Source: JAICYJ01 sp963737445 (GTDB taxonomy: Bacteria; Actinomycetota; Thermoleophilia; Gaiellales; JAICJC01). From it: a stretch of DNA of 64,000 nt. This document shows, piece after piece, positions 1 through 8,427 of the stretch. Below the pieces are notes generated by a model that was given only the letters and a program-made list of their open reading frames with translations, did not search any database and had not been told where the DNA came from. Positions within the stretch are counted from its first letter, which is position 1. Each line of letters opens with the position of its first letter. The stretch covers positions 310,001 through 374,000 of the forward strand of contig CAVTSO010000019.1 in NCBI GenBank assembly GCA_963737445.1, written 5' to 3'. Both the position numbers and the translations under genes were made by a program.

Positions 1-352
1 GCCACCAGTTCGGCCACAGCCGGCCCAGACCCAGCAGGCCGAGCGCGATCAGGCCGCCCAGCAGCAGGCCGATCGCGCGTGCCTTGGCCTGGTCGGCCAG
101 CCATCCGCCGGTGGTCTGCCGTGACAGGCCGTTGCGGCGTGACAGCACCTCGCCGGCGTACCCGAACGGCAGGGAGATCAGCGGCAGCACGATGGCCAGC
201 GCCACCACGCAGCCCCACCCGCCCAGCCTGCCCGCCCAGTGCACGATCCCCACCAGCACCACCAGGCTGGCGGCCGAGTCGGCCCACGACAGCCGTCGGC
301 GGGCCCGGTTGTAGACGGCAGCCTGACGCTGCCTGAGCGGGTCGTCCTGCAT
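1..352 (-). CDS. M48 (Ste24/CAAX protease 1-like) peptidase, N-terminal fragment
   Basis: The coding frame runs off the left edge of the window; only the first ~117 residues are visible. They begin MQDDPLRQRQAAVYNRARRR, followed by a hydrophobic segment, then LPFGYAGEVLSRRNGLSRQ and a WLADQAKA motif. That order matches the membrane-embedded N-terminal region of Ste24/HtpX-like M48 metallopeptidases. The HEXXH zinc site would lie outside the window, so catalytic competence cannot be judged. The ATG sits 2 nt past the ogt stop codon, so the two genes are transcribed together. Family assignment is by pattern recognition of the N-terminal region only. Confidence 0.6.
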   Translation of the reverse strand, partial: MQDDPLRQRQAAVYNRARRRLSWADSAASLVVLVGIVHWAGRLGGWGCVVALAIVLPLISLPFGYAGEVLSRRNGLSRQTTGGWLADQAKARAIGLLLGGLIALGLLGLGRLWPNWW

Positions 353-354
353 GA

Positions 355-876
355 TCAGCGGACGGCGGTGAGTGCCGCGGGGGCGAGCGCGAGCTGACCG
401 GGGCCGTGTCCGGCCTCGTGGTCGATCAGCCAGGCCTTGCGGGGCAGGCCGCCGCCGTACCCGGTGAGCTTGCCGTTCGAGCCGATCACGCGGTGACAGG
501 GCACGATGATCGAGATCGGATTGCTGCCGTTGGCAGCCCCCACCGCCCGGGCCGACCCGGGCCGGCCCACGCGCCGCGCGAGCTCGCCGTAGCTGATCGT
601 CTCGCCGTAGGGGATGTCGCACAGCGCCGCCCACACCTGCTGCTGGAACGGCGTCCCGCGCGGGCCCAAAGGCAGGTCGAACTCGGTCAGGGTGCCTTCG
701 AAGTAGCGGCCGAGCTGCCGCTCGGTCTCGTCCAGCACCGCCTCGTCGGCGGCGTCACCACCGCCCGGCCGGTGCTCCGGGAAGCGCGAGGTGTAGAGCA
801 GCGTCAGCGCGCCGTCGCCGGCGCCGATCAGCAAAGGGCCGATCGGGGACTCGACTATCCGGTGGGTATCGGGCAC
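355..876 (-). CDS. ogt: Methylated-DNA--protein-cysteine methyltransferase
   Basis: This 173-residue protein is a suicide DNA-repair enzyme that transfers the alkyl group from O6-alkylguanine to its own cysteine. The active-site motif IVPCHRVIGSNGKLTGYGGG is present near the C-terminus. The helix-turn-helix region (PYGETISYGELARRVGRPGSARAVG, split here) precedes it, as in the Ogt/MGMT family. Length is normal for the single-domain form, with no Ada regulatory domain. It overlaps no neighbour but lies 2 nt upstream of the M48 peptidase gene on the same strand. Confidence 0.95.
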   Translation of the reverse strand: MPDTHRIVESPIGPLLIGAGDGALTLLYTSRFPEHRPGGGDAADEAVLDETERQLGRYFEGTLTEFDLPLGPRGTPFQQQVWAALCDIPYGETISYGELARRVGRPGSARAVGAANGSNPISIIVPCHRVIGSNGKLTGYGGGLPRKAWLIDHEAGHGPGQLALAPAALTAVR

Positions 877-904
877 ACGCTCACTGTAGCCACGCGCTCC
901 GCTG

Positions 905-2050
905 TCAGGTCAGCCCGCGCAGCAACTCCCGGGCGATCACCATCCGCTGGATCTGGTTGGCGCCCTCGTAGATCTGGGTGATCTTTGCGTCGCGCATCAT
1001 CCGCTCGACCGGGTACTCCTCGATGTAGCCGTACCCGCCCAGGATCTGCACCGCGTCGGTCGTCACCGCCATCGCCGTGTCCGAGCACATCAGCTTGGCC
1101 ATCGCCGACGCCCGCGTCAGCTCCGGGCCGTCGATGCCCTCGTCCAGCATCACGCCGACGTCGTAGAGCAGCCCGCGGCTGGCCTCGACCTTGACAGCCA
1201 TGTCGGCCAGCATGAACTGGATGCCCTGGTGCTCCGACAGCGGCTTCCCGAACGTCTCCCGCTCGGTCGCGTAACGCAGCGCGTAGTCGAGCGCCGCCTG
1301 CGCGATGCCGAGCGCCTGGGCGCCGATCCCGGGCCGCGAGCGGTCGAGCACCCGCATCGCCGTGCGGAACCCGCTGCCCTCCTCGCCGATCAGCGCCGCG
1401 GCGTCCACCCGGCAGCCGTCGAACACGAGCTCGCCGGTGGTCGACCCCTTGATGCCCATCTTCGGCTCGATCCGCGACACCGAGAACCCGGGCGCATCGC
1501 GCTCGACCACGAAGGCCGAGATGGCGTCGCCCGTGCGCGCGAACACGACGTAGGTGTCCGCCACGCCGGCGTTGGTGATGAACCGCTTGCTGCCGTCGAT
1601 CACCCACCCGTCGCCGGCGCGCCGCGCCGTCGTCCGCATCGCCCGCGCGTCCGAGCCCGACCCGGCCTCGGTCAGCGCGTAGGCCCCGATCCACTCGCCG
1701 CTGGCCCACCGCGGCAGGTAGCGCTGCTTCTGCTCAGCCGAGCCCGACAGCTCGACCGCGATCGCGCCCAGCGACTGCACCGCGAGCACCAGCCCGACCG
1801 TGGCGTCGGCCCAGCTCAGCTCCTCCACCGCCCGCAGGAACGTCAGCGTGCCGGTGCCGGTGCCGCCGTACTCCGGGGCGAACCCGAGCGCAAACACGTC
1901 GTTCTCGCGCAGCAGCTGCACCGCATGCCACGGGAACTCGGCCCGCTTGTCGACCCCGGCGGCGTGCGGCGCGATGTGGTCGCGGGCCAGCGTCCGCACC
2001 GCCTCGATCAGCGCCTGCTGCTCCTCGCTCTGGGGATGTCGCACGCTCAT
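905..2050 (-). CDS. Acyl-CoA dehydrogenase
   Basis: A 381-residue FAD-dependent acyl-CoA dehydrogenase, expected to introduce the alpha-beta double bond of an acyl-CoA and pass electrons to electron-transfer flavoprotein. Visible motifs include ALTEAGSGSDA and KRFITNAG (flavin/substrate contacts), the C-terminal ILGGYGYIEEYPVERMMRD, and the catalytic glutamate in QIYEGANQIQRMVIAR. The ATG overlaps the stop of the upstream M24 peptidase gene (ATGA), so the two are translationally coupled. A longer in-frame upstream extension exists but lies within the peptidase gene in another frame and has no family similarity. Substrate chain length cannot be read from sequence. Confidence 0.93.
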   Translation of the reverse strand: MSVRHPQSEEQQALIEAVRTLARDHIAPHAAGVDKRAEFPWHAVQLLRENDVFALGFAPEYGGTGTGTLTFLRAVEELSWADATVGLVLAVQSLGAIAVELSGSAEQKQRYLPRWASGEWIGAYALTEAGSGSDARAMRTTARRAGDGWVIDGSKRFITNAGVADTYVVFARTGDAISAFVVERDAPGFSVSRIEPKMGIKGSTTGELVFDGCRVDAAALIGEEGSGFRTAMRVLDRSRPGIGAQALGIAQAALDYALRYATERETFGKPLSEHQGIQFMLADMAVKVEASRGLLYDVGVMLDEGIDGPELTRASAMAKLMCSDTAMAVTTDAVQILGGYGYIEEYPVERMMRDAKITQIYEGANQIQRMVIARELLRGLT

Positions 2051-3228
2051 GACTCGATCAGCTCCTCGGACGCCGTGGTGATCGTCTCGAACCCGTCGGC
2101 CGTGACGGCGTACATGTTCTCGATTCCGACGGCGCCTCGCCCGGGAAACACGAACTTGGGCTCGACCGCGATCACGTTCCCCTCGACCATGGGCTCGTCG
2201 AACCCCGGCGCCAGCACGGGCAGCTCGTCGATCTCCATGCCCACGCCGTGGCCGAGGAAGCGGATCCTGCCGGTCCCGTGCCCCATGAAGTGCTCGCCCA
2301 GCCCGGCCCGCTCGGCCAGCTGCTCGGCCGCCTCGAACAGCGCGCTCGGCGCGCTGCCCGGCCGGATATCCGGCTCGACCGCGCGCAGGATCTCGACCGC
2401 CCGGTCGTAGGCGGCGCGCAAGTCGGCGGCAAGGGGGCCGAGCGCGAAGGTGCGGGTCTGGTCTGCCAGGTAGCCCTGGTGGCCGCCGACCAGGTCGACA
2501 ATCACCGGATCGCCGGCGGCCAGCACGTGGTCGTCGGGACCCTTGCCCAGCACCGGGTTCGGCCCCGGCCCGCACAGCGGCGAGTCGGAGTAGCCGGGCA
2601 CCGCCCCGCTAGGGCCGCACAGCACCTGCCCGTAGTGCATCTCCTGGTTGAAGCCGCGGAACCGCAGCTGCCCCTGGTGGCCGGCGCCGCGCAGCACCCG
2701 CTCCACGTCGGCCTGCACGGTGGCCTCGGAGACGCCCGCACGCAGGAGCGACGGCACCCGCTCGGCGGCCACCCGCACCTGCTCGGCCGCCGCACGCATC
2801 TGCTCGAGCTCCCACCCGGTCTTGACCGCGCGCACCGCGCGCAATGCGTGGGAGCAGTCGCCCAGCCGGTGTCCCGGCAGTCGCCGCTGGTAGCCGACGT
2901 ACCGCCCCGCGGGCAGCACGTCCAGCTCGAACCCGACCAGGGCACCGTCGTCCACGCCGCAGCCGGCCAGCGCAGCCGGCAGCCCCGACAGGGAGCCCAG
3001 CGGCTCGATCAGCTCCAGCGGGGACTCCTCCCGGGCCCGCTCCAGCGTGCGCCTCACCAGCAGCCGCGGCCGGCCCGATGCCGGGACGATCAGGTGCGCC
3101 TGCTGGTTGGTGCCGGTCAGGTAGGCGAGGTCGGTGCTCTCGACGATCACGGCCGCATCCAGGCCGCCCGCCGCGAGGGCTGCCTGGAACCGCGCGAGCC
3201 GCCCCTCGATCTCCTCAGCCGCTATCAC
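2047..3228 (-). CDS. M24-family metallopeptidase (Xaa-Pro aminopeptidase-like)
   Basis: A 393-residue protein with an N-terminal creatinase-like domain (about 1-140) and a C-terminal pita-bread M24 domain. Metal ligands are visible as the aspartates in VIVDLVGGHQGYLADQTRTF, the histidine of FLGHGVGMEID, and glutamates in AVEPKF and GIENMYAV. It probably cleaves Xaa-Pro bonds or a related amide; the substrate is unknown. The GTG start at 3228 is 7 nt downstream of a TAGTCT box and gives a normal N-terminus (VIAAEEIEGRLARFQ). The open frame continues far upstream, but that part is antisense to the amidohydrolase and was rejected. It forms an operon with the acyl-CoA dehydrogenase. Confidence 0.9.
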   Translation of the reverse strand: MIAAEEIEGRLARFQAALAAGGLDAAVIVESTDLAYLTGTNQQAHLIVPASGRPRLLVRRTLERAREESPLELIEPLGSLSGLPAALAGCGVDDGALVGFELDVLPAGRYVGYQRRLPGHRLGDCSHALRAVRAVKTGWELEQMRAAAEQVRVAAERVPSLLRAGVSEATVQADVERVLRGAGHQGQLRFRGFNQEMHYGQVLCGPSGAVPGYSDSPLCGPGPNPVLGKGPDDHVLAAGDPVIVDLVGGHQGYLADQTRTFALGPLAADLRAAYDRAVEILRAVEPDIRPGSAPSALFEAAEQLAERAGLGEHFMGHGTGRIRFLGHGVGMEIDELPVLAPGFDEPMVEGNVIAVEPKFVFPGRGAVGIENMYAVTADGFETITTASEELIES

Positions 3229-3234
3229 GCGGCG

Positions 3235-3241
3235 TAGACTA
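3235..3241. promoter_or_regulatory. Overlapping divergent -10 boxes
   Basis: GTAGACTAC contains TAGACT on the plus strand (3235-3240) and TAGTCT on the minus strand (3236-3241). The plus box ends 9 nt before the TTG of the amidohydrolase, and the minus box ends 7 nt before the GTG of the M24 peptidase. Only 21 nt separate the two start codons, so both transcripts would be leaderless or nearly so. Initiation in one direction should physically exclude the other. Confidence 0.55.
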
Positions 3242-3249
3242 CCGGCCGC

Positions 3250-4728
3250 TTGATCCTCCACAACGGCCCGATCTACACGATGGATCCGCGCCTGCCTCAG
3301 GTGCGGGCGCTGGCGGTAGCCGGCGCGCTGATCGCCGGTGGCGTGGACGTGCGGGAGGGCGATTCCGACACGGTCGGACACGAGCGGATCGACCTGGACG
3401 GCCGCTGTGTGCTGCCCGGGTTCACGGACGCCCACGTCCACTTCCTGGACTGGGCGCTCGAGCGCACATGGCTCGACCTGCACGGCTGCCGCAGCCTGGC
3501 CGAGGCCTGCGCCGCGGTCGGCGCAGCCCGCGACGGTGACGGCTGGCTGCGGGGCAAGGGCTGGCTGGAGGCGACCTGGCCGGACGGGCCGCCGCACCGC
3601 GCCGCGCTGGATCAGGTCACCGGCGAGCGGCCGGCCGCGCTGTGGGCTCACGACCACCACACTCTGTGGGTGAACAGCGCGGCGCTGCGCGCCGCCGGGG
3701 CGGAGCATCCGACCGGCGTGCTCCAGGAGTGGGACGCCTGGCGCTTCCCCGTGCCGCCGGCCACGTCGCTGGAACGCTCGCAGGCGCTGCGCGAAGGCAT
3801 GGCGGTCGCCAACGCCCGCGGCGTGATCGGGGTGCACGACTTCCAAGCCCAGGGCGGCCGCGGGCTGTGGCAGCGCTACGACGCCGACCGGCGGCTGACG
3901 CTGCGGGTGGCGATGAGCATCCCGCTGCCGGCGATCGAGGCGGCGAAGGCGCTGGAGCTGCGCACCGGCTTTGGCAGCGACCTGCTGCGGATCGGGCCGG
4001 TGAAGGCGTTCATGGACGGCACGCTGGGATCGCGCACGGCATGGATGCTGGACGGATCGGGCGAGCAGTTGCTGTCGGAGGACGATCTGGTGGACGGCAT
4101 CGCGGAGGCCACTGCCTGCGGCCTGGCGGTGGCCGTGCACGCGATCGGCGACGGCGCCAACCGGGCGGCGCTGAACGCGTTTCGCCGCACCCGGGAGCAG
4201 TGGCAGGAGGCGCTGCTGCGGCCGCGCATCGAGCACGCGCAGTGCCTTGACGACGCCGACCTGCCGCGCTTCGCCGAGCTGGGCGTGATCGCGTCGGTGC
4301 AGCCGGTGCACGCGACCAGCGATCGTGACCTTGCAGACGAGATCTGGGGCGAGCGCGCCGCCAAGGGCTATCGCACCCGCGACCTGCTCGACTCGGGCGC
4401 CCATGTGGTGTTCGGCGCCGACCCTCCGATCGAGGAGCTCGACCCGATGGCCGCGATCCAGGCCGCCGTGCACCGCACGCTGGACGAACGCGAGCCCTGG
4501 CACCTGGAGCAGCGGATCCCGGTGGCCGACGCGATCTCGTGCCACACTGCGGCCGCGGCCTACGCCGTCGGCGAGGAGCGCCGGCGCGGCTGCCTGCTGC
4601 CCGGCCTGGAGGCCGACCTGGTGGTGCTCGACACCGACATCGTCGCGCACCCGGAGCGGATCGCCGAGGCCCGCGCGGTCGCGACCATGCTGGCCGGCCG
4701 CTGGGTGCACGGGCGGCCGCCCTGGTGA
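3250..4728 (+). CDS. Amidohydrolase family 3 (YtcJ-like) metal-dependent hydrolase
   Basis: A 492-residue amidohydrolase-superfamily enzyme. The first metal-binding motif is GFTDAHVHFLDWALER. Later signatures are VKAFMDGTLGSRTAWML, AVHAIGDGANRAALNAF, RIEHAQCLDDADL and VVFGADPPIEELDPM, in the order seen in the YtcJ/exoenzyme-regulatory AepA group. The product should hydrolyse an amide or cyclic amide, but the substrate is unknown. The start is TTG, chosen because the preceding TAGACT box leaves room for no longer frame and because MILHNGPIYTMD is the expected first beta-strand. It is divergent from the M24 peptidase/acyl-CoA dehydrogenase pair. Confidence 0.88.
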   Translation: MILHNGPIYTMDPRLPQVRALAVAGALIAGGVDVREGDSDTVGHERIDLDGRCVLPGFTDAHVHFLDWALERTWLDLHGCRSLAEACAAVGAARDGDGWLRGKGWLEATWPDGPPHRAALDQVTGERPAALWAHDHHTLWVNSAALRAAGAEHPTGVLQEWDAWRFPVPPATSLERSQALREGMAVANARGVIGVHDFQAQGGRGLWQRYDADRRLTLRVAMSIPLPAIEAAKALELRTGFGSDLLRIGPVKAFMDGTLGSRTAWMLDGSGEQLLSEDDLVDGIAEATACGLAVAVHAIGDGANRAALNAFRRTREQWQEALLRPRIEHAQCLDDADLPRFAELGVIASVQPVHATSDRDLADEIWGERAAKGYRTRDLLDSGAHVVFGADPPIEELDPMAAIQAAVHRTLDEREPWHLEQRIPVADAISCHTAAAAYAVGEERRRGCLLPGLEADLVVLDTDIVAHPERIAEARAVATMLAGRWVHGRPPW

Positions 4729-4798
4729 CCCCGGTCGTGCACAAGATCTTCACCGTCAGCTAACCGTCACCTGACAACAGAGGCGTAGCGTGGTCGCC

Positions 4799-5887
4799 GT
4801 GCAGAACTCCGTGAGGGATCTGGGGTCACCGGAGCTGTGGGAGGCCTCGCGCGCCCGCTCTGCTCGGCGCCGCGAGTCGTACCGCCGCCGCCGCCAGGTG
4901 CGCCGAATGAGCGTGCCACTGGTGATGGCTGCGACCGCAGCCGGCATGGGAGCACCCGCCTACGCGGCGGGAAAGGAGCACCAGGCGTCGGCGAAAGCCG
5001 GGGCGCGCCGGGTGCTTCCCCGCATCCTGCGGGTGGGAGACACCGGACCGGACGTGGTCAAGCTCCAGCGCCGGCTCGGAGTCGCGGCCGATGGGATTTT
5101 CGGCCGCCACACCCTGCATGCCGTGAAGCTGTTCCAGGGCTCCCACGGGTTGCTGGTCGATGGCCAAGTCGGCCCCCACACGCGGGCCGCCTTGGCCGCG
5201 GCCGGCCGCGTCACGACGGTTGGGACTGAGATCGTCATCCGCCTGCACGACCGGGGACCGGCCGTCGCGGTGCTGCAGCGGGCGCTCGGCGTCACCGCAG
5301 ACGGCGACTTCGGGCCGATAACGCTGCACGCGGTCAAGGCCTTCCAGGCCAGCCACGGGCTGCTGGTGGACGGCCAGGTGGGGCCGCATACACGGGCAGC
5401 CCTGCACCTCGCCGCCAGCGCCGATTTCACCTTCGTGCCGCCCTCCGGCGGCGGCACGCACCGCCACCATCACCAGGCGCACCACCACCACCACCGTCAC
5501 CGCCACCATCACCGGGCCCACCACCCCTCGGGCAGCCTCGGCGCGCGGGCCGTGGCGCTGGCCAGGCGCGAGCTGGGCGTGCGCTACGTGTACGGCGGCG
5601 AGAGCCCGTCCGGCTTCGACTGCTCGGGGCTGATGCAGTACGTCTACGCGCGGCTGGGCGTCCAGATCCCACGCGTGGCCGCCGACCAGTACCGCGCCGG
5701 CGGCCACGTCTCGCGGGCCGACCTGCGCCCCGGCGACCTGGTTTTCTTCGACCACCTCGGCCACGTCGGCATGTACGTCGGCGGCGGGCGCTTCATCCAC
5801 GCGCCGCACACGGGCACCGTCGTCGAGATCTCGTCGCTCTCGGGCTGGTACTCCGAGATGTACGTCGGCGCCACCCGCGTCAGCTGA
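4799..5887 (+). CDS. Secreted NlpC/P60 peptidoglycan hydrolase with two PG-binding repeats and a His-rich linker
   Basis: This 362-residue cell-wall endopeptidase should cut peptide stems of peptidoglycan. A basic N-terminus precedes a hydrophobic segment (about 38-57) ending GAPAYAAG, likely a signal sequence. Two PG_binding_1 repeats follow (about 78-133 and 147-203), nearly identical in HGLLVDGQVGPHTRAAL. A linker at 221-242 has 15 histidines in 22 residues. The NlpC/P60 domain runs from about 247 to the end, with catalytic Cys275 (FDCSGL), His322 (GHVGMYV) and His334 (FIHAPHTG). The GTG at 4799 is preceded by TAGCGT (4786-4791); GTG 4790 is the alternative start. It overlaps the convergent neighbour by 8 bp. 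Confidence 0.93.
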   Translation: MQNSVRDLGSPELWEASRARSARRRESYRRRRQVRRMSVPLVMAATAAGMGAPAYAAGKEHQASAKAGARRVLPRILRVGDTGPDVVKLQRRLGVAADGIFGRHTLHAVKLFQGSHGLLVDGQVGPHTRAALAAAGRVTTVGTEIVIRLHDRGPAVAVLQRALGVTADGDFGPITLHAVKAFQASHGLLVDGQVGPHTRAALHLAASADFTFVPPSGGGTHRHHHQAHHHHHRHRHHHRAHHPSGSLGARAVALARRELGVRYVYGGESPSGFDCSGLMQYVYARLGVQIPRVAADQYRAGGHVSRADLRPGDLVFFDHLGHVGMYVGGGRFIHAPHTGTVVEISSLSGWYSEMYVGATRVS

Positions 5888-6836
5888 TCTGGCGCATCAG
5901 CTGCGCCGCGATCTTGCCGTAGATCGAGCCCGGGGACTCCGAGACGACCTGCCGCCACTGGGCCACTGCGTCGGTGTCCTGCTTGCGCCAGTAGAGCAGC
6001 AGCCCTAGATGAAACAGCACCTCCGTGGGGTCGCTGGCCTGGGCGGTGAGCGGCCCCAGCACGGCAAACGACGCGGTGGGGTCGGCCTTGTCGTAGCCGA
6101 TCACGGCCACCGCCACGCGTGGTGAGACGGCGGTGGGGTCGACCGTGCGGGCCTGCTTGGCCGCGGCCAACGCCGCTCGCCGGTCGCCCGCCGCCTCCTC
6201 GGCGTAGGCCAGGCCCAGCCAGGATGGCCCGTCGTCGGGATGCTTCCGCACCTGCGCGCGAAGCTGCTCGACACTGCCGCCGGGCGTGCCGTAGGGCGGG
6301 ATGTAGACCGGCAGCCCCGGCCGCTGGTCGGTATGCAGGGTGTTGTCTGCAACGGTGCCGTAGTAGCCGTAGAGGTCATCCGTGCGCACGCGCTGCAGCG
6401 TCCGCTCGGCGGCGGTGCAGTCACCCTCCCACAGCTGCACCAACCCCTCGTGCAGCCGCACCACCGGCTGCGACTGATCGAGCGCCTGCAGGCCGCGCAG
6501 CGTTGCCGCGGCGCCGGCGCTCTGGTAGGCGTTCACCAGGCGCCCCACCGAGATCCGCACATCGCCCGCCGGCAGGCGTCGCTCGGCCGCGCGCAGCACG
6601 GCGTCGTCGTTCTGCTGGTCCTGGGCCGGCAGCGCCGGGCCCGGCAGGTCGAGGGCAAGCGGCGGGCGGCCGGAAAGCGCCCGGCAGGCGGCTGCCGCCG
6701 CGGCCGGCTGCGAGCCGTCGCGCGCGCTCACGGCCACTGCGGCGGCCGCCGCGACGCCGATCACGGCCGCCAGCGCGAGCAGCACGACCAGCCGCCTGCG
6801 GCGGCCGGGAATATGTTCGCGGGGTGGCTCGTTCAC
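5880..6836 (-). CDS. Membrane-anchored TPR-like repeat protein
   Basis: A 318-residue protein of unknown function. One N-terminal transmembrane segment (about residues 20-42, LVVLLALAAVIGVAAAAAVA) follows a basic stretch. The rest lies outside the membrane and is alanine-rich, with helical repeats such as PSWLGLAYAEEAAGDRRAAL, characteristic of tetratricopeptide repeats. Such proteins usually scaffold complexes, but no partner is evident. Start is GTG. It is convergent with, and overlaps by 8 bp, the NlpC/P60 gene, and is divergent from the cysteine-synthesis operon. Confidence 0.7.
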   Translation of the reverse strand: MNEPPREHIPGRRRRLVVLLALAAVIGVAAAAAVAVSARDGSQPAAAAAACRALSGRPPLALDLPGPALPAQDQQNDDAVLRAAERRLPAGDVRISVGRLVNAYQSAGAAATLRGLQALDQSQPVVRLHEGLVQLWEGDCTAAERTLQRVRTDDLYGYYGTVADNTLHTDQRPGLPVYIPPYGTPGGSVEQLRAQVRKHPDDGPSWLGLAYAEEAAGDRRAALAAAKQARTVDPTAVSPRVAVAVIGYDKADPTASFAVLGPLTAQASDPTEVLFHLGLLLYWRKQDTDAVAQWRQVVSESPGSIYGKIAAQLMRQIS

Positions 6837-6872
6837 AGTGGTAAGGGCATGGAGTTTGGATCCATACCCCGC

Positions 6873-6878
6873 TACAAT
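6873..6878 (+). promoter_or_regulatory. -10 box TACAAT of the cysteine-synthesis operon
   Basis: TACAAT lies about 62 nt upstream of the ATG of the rhodanese-E1 gene. It is unusually A/T-rich for this window. I could not find a convincing -35 at 16-18 nt. An AGGG Shine-Dalgarno sequence sits just before the ATG, so this transcript, unlike many here, probably has a leader. Confidence 0.45.
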
Positions 6879-6940
6879 TCAGAGGGACATTCCGGCCCCG
6901 GCGCGCTTCTGCGTGAGGGGTTTCAGTGAAAGGGTAGGTG

Positions 6941-8146
6941 ATGGGCGTGGCCACGTACCGCGAACATCTTGCAGCAACAAGGCGCGAGATCCGCGAGGTC
7001 ACGGCAGCAGAGGCGGAGCAGCTGCTGGGCGCAGAGACGCGCCCGGTGCTGGTCGACGTGCGCGAGCGCGACGAGTACGAGCAGGGCTATATCCCCGGCG
7101 CCGTGCACATCCCCCGGGGCAACCTGGAGTCGCGGATCGAGAACGCCGTGTCCGACCGCAACGCCCCCGTGATCATCTACTGCGCAGCCGGCAACCGCTC
7201 GGCGTTCGCCGCGAAGACGCTGCACGAGCTCGGCTACACCGACGTGGTGTCGCTGGCCGGCGGCTTCTCGAACTGGAAGCAGAACGGCCACGAGTGGAAG
7301 CTGCCGCAGACGCTCACGCCGCAGCAGCAGGAGCGCTACAGCCGGCACACGCTGATCCCGGAGGTGGGCGAGGCCGGGCAGCTGCGGCTGCTGGAATCGA
7401 AGGTGCTGCTGATCGGCGCAGGCGGGCTGGGATCGCCGGCCGCGCTGTACCTGGCAGCGGCGGGCATCGGCACGATCGGGATCATCGATTCCGACGTGGT
7501 CGACCGCTCCAACCTGCAGCGGCAGATCCTGCACACCGAGGACCGGATCGGCATGGCCAAGGTCGGCTCGGCCGAGATCGCCATGAGCGCGCTCAACCCG
7601 GACATCACCATCGTCAAGTACACCGAGCGGCTCACGTCGGAGAACGTGCTGGACGTGATCACCGGCTACGACGTGATCGTCGACGGCACCGACAACTTCC
7701 CCACCCGCTACCTGCTGAACGACGCCAGCCTGGTCGCGAACATCCCGGTGGTGCACGGGTCGATCTACCAGTTCGAGGGGTCGGTCACCGTCTACGCGCC
7801 ACGGGTCGGGCCCTGCTATCGCTGCCAGTACCCGGAGCCGCCGCCGCCGGAGCTGGCGCCGTCGTGCGCCGAGGGCGGCGTGCTGGGCGTCCTGCCGGGA
7901 GTGGTGGGAACGCTCCAGGCAACGGAGGCCGTGAAGCTGCTGCTGGGCGTGGGTGATCCGCTGATCGGGCGCCAGCTACGCTACGACGCCCTGGCAATGG
8001 AGTTCGTGGAGCTGAAGATGCATCGTGACCCCAACTGCCCGGTCTGCAGCAAGGATCCGGAGCAGATCGAGTTCATCGACTACGAGCAGTTCTGCGCCGC
8101 CCCGGTGCGGGCGGTGGCACCCGTGATCCAGAAGGCCGTCGCCTAG
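6941..8146 (+). CDS. moeZ: MoeZ/MoeBR: rhodanese domain fused to E1-like (ThiF/MoeB) sulfur-carrier adenylyltransferase
   Basis: A 401-residue fusion. An N-terminal rhodanese domain (about 15-115) carries the persulfide cysteine in IIYCAAGNRSA. It is followed by an E1-like domain (about 125-370) with the nucleotide loop LIGAGGLGSPAALYLAAAGI, the SNLQRQILH arginine motif and a zinc CYRCQ...CPVCS pair. In Mycobacterium tuberculosis MoeZ adenylates and thiocarboxylates CysO; there the two domains are in the opposite order. It leads an operon with cysO, cysM and mec, so its carrier substrate is very probably the next gene product. ATG 6941 is chosen over GTG 6938 because of the AGGG ribosome-binding site. 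Confidence 0.9.
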   Translation: MGVATYREHLAATRREIREVTAAEAEQLLGAETRPVLVDVRERDEYEQGYIPGAVHIPRGNLESRIENAVSDRNAPVIIYCAAGNRSAFAAKTLHELGYTDVVSLAGGFSNWKQNGHEWKLPQTLTPQQQERYSRHTLIPEVGEAGQLRLLESKVLLIGAGGLGSPAALYLAAAGIGTIGIIDSDVVDRSNLQRQILHTEDRIGMAKVGSAEIAMSALNPDITIVKYTERLTSENVLDVITGYDVIVDGTDNFPTRYLLNDASLVANIPVVHGSIYQFEGSVTVYAPRVGPCYRCQYPEPPPPELAPSCAEGGVLGVLPGVVGTLQATEAVKLLLGVGDPLIGRQLRYDALAMEFVELKMHRDPNCPVCSKDPEQIEFIDYEQFCAAPVRAVAPVIQKAVA

Positions 8147-8425
8147 ATGTCGACCGTCCGCATGCCTCCGATCCTGCGCCAGGCCGTGGGGGGCGCGCGC
8201 GAGGTCGACGCCGACGGCGCGACCGTGCGCGAGCTGCTCGATGATCTGACCAGCCGCTACCCGTCCATCCGCGGGCACCTGCTGGACGACGGCGGCGAGC
8301 TGAACCGGTTCGTCAACGTGTACGTGAACAACGAGGACGTGCGTCTCGGGCAGGGGCTGGAAACCAGCGTCACGCCCGAGTCGACCGTGATCGTGCTGCC
8401 GGCGATGGCCGGAGGCGGGCGCTAG
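8147..8425 (+). CDS. cysO: CysO-like ubiquitin-fold sulfur carrier protein
   Basis: A 92-residue MoaD/ThiS/CysO-type beta-grasp protein. The region NRFVNVYVNNEDVRLGQGL and the terminal IVLPAMAGGGR resemble mycobacterial CysO, which carries sulfur as a C-terminal Gly-Gly thiocarboxylate. Here the reading frame ends AGGGR, so residues follow the usual di-glycine and would have to be removed before adenylation. The JAMM peptidase three genes into the operon is the obvious candidate. The ATG directly abuts the moeZ stop, and cysM begins 2 nt after its stop. Confidence 0.88.
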   Translation: MSTVRMPPILRQAVGGAREVDADGATVRELLDDLTSRYPSIRGHLLDDGGELNRFVNVYVNNEDVRLGQGLETSVTPESTVIVLPAMAGGGR

Positions 8426-8427
8426 CG

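Noticed and set aside
905..2575. Long N-terminal extension of the acyl-CoA dehydrogenase
   Set aside because: The extra 175 residues lie within the M24 peptidase gene in another frame and lack similarity. The ATGA overlap at 2050 gives a normal start.
2047..4710. An 887-codon open minus frame containing the M24 peptidase
   Set aside because: Only the last 393 codons resemble a peptidase. The rest is antisense to the amidohydrolase and has shadow-like composition.
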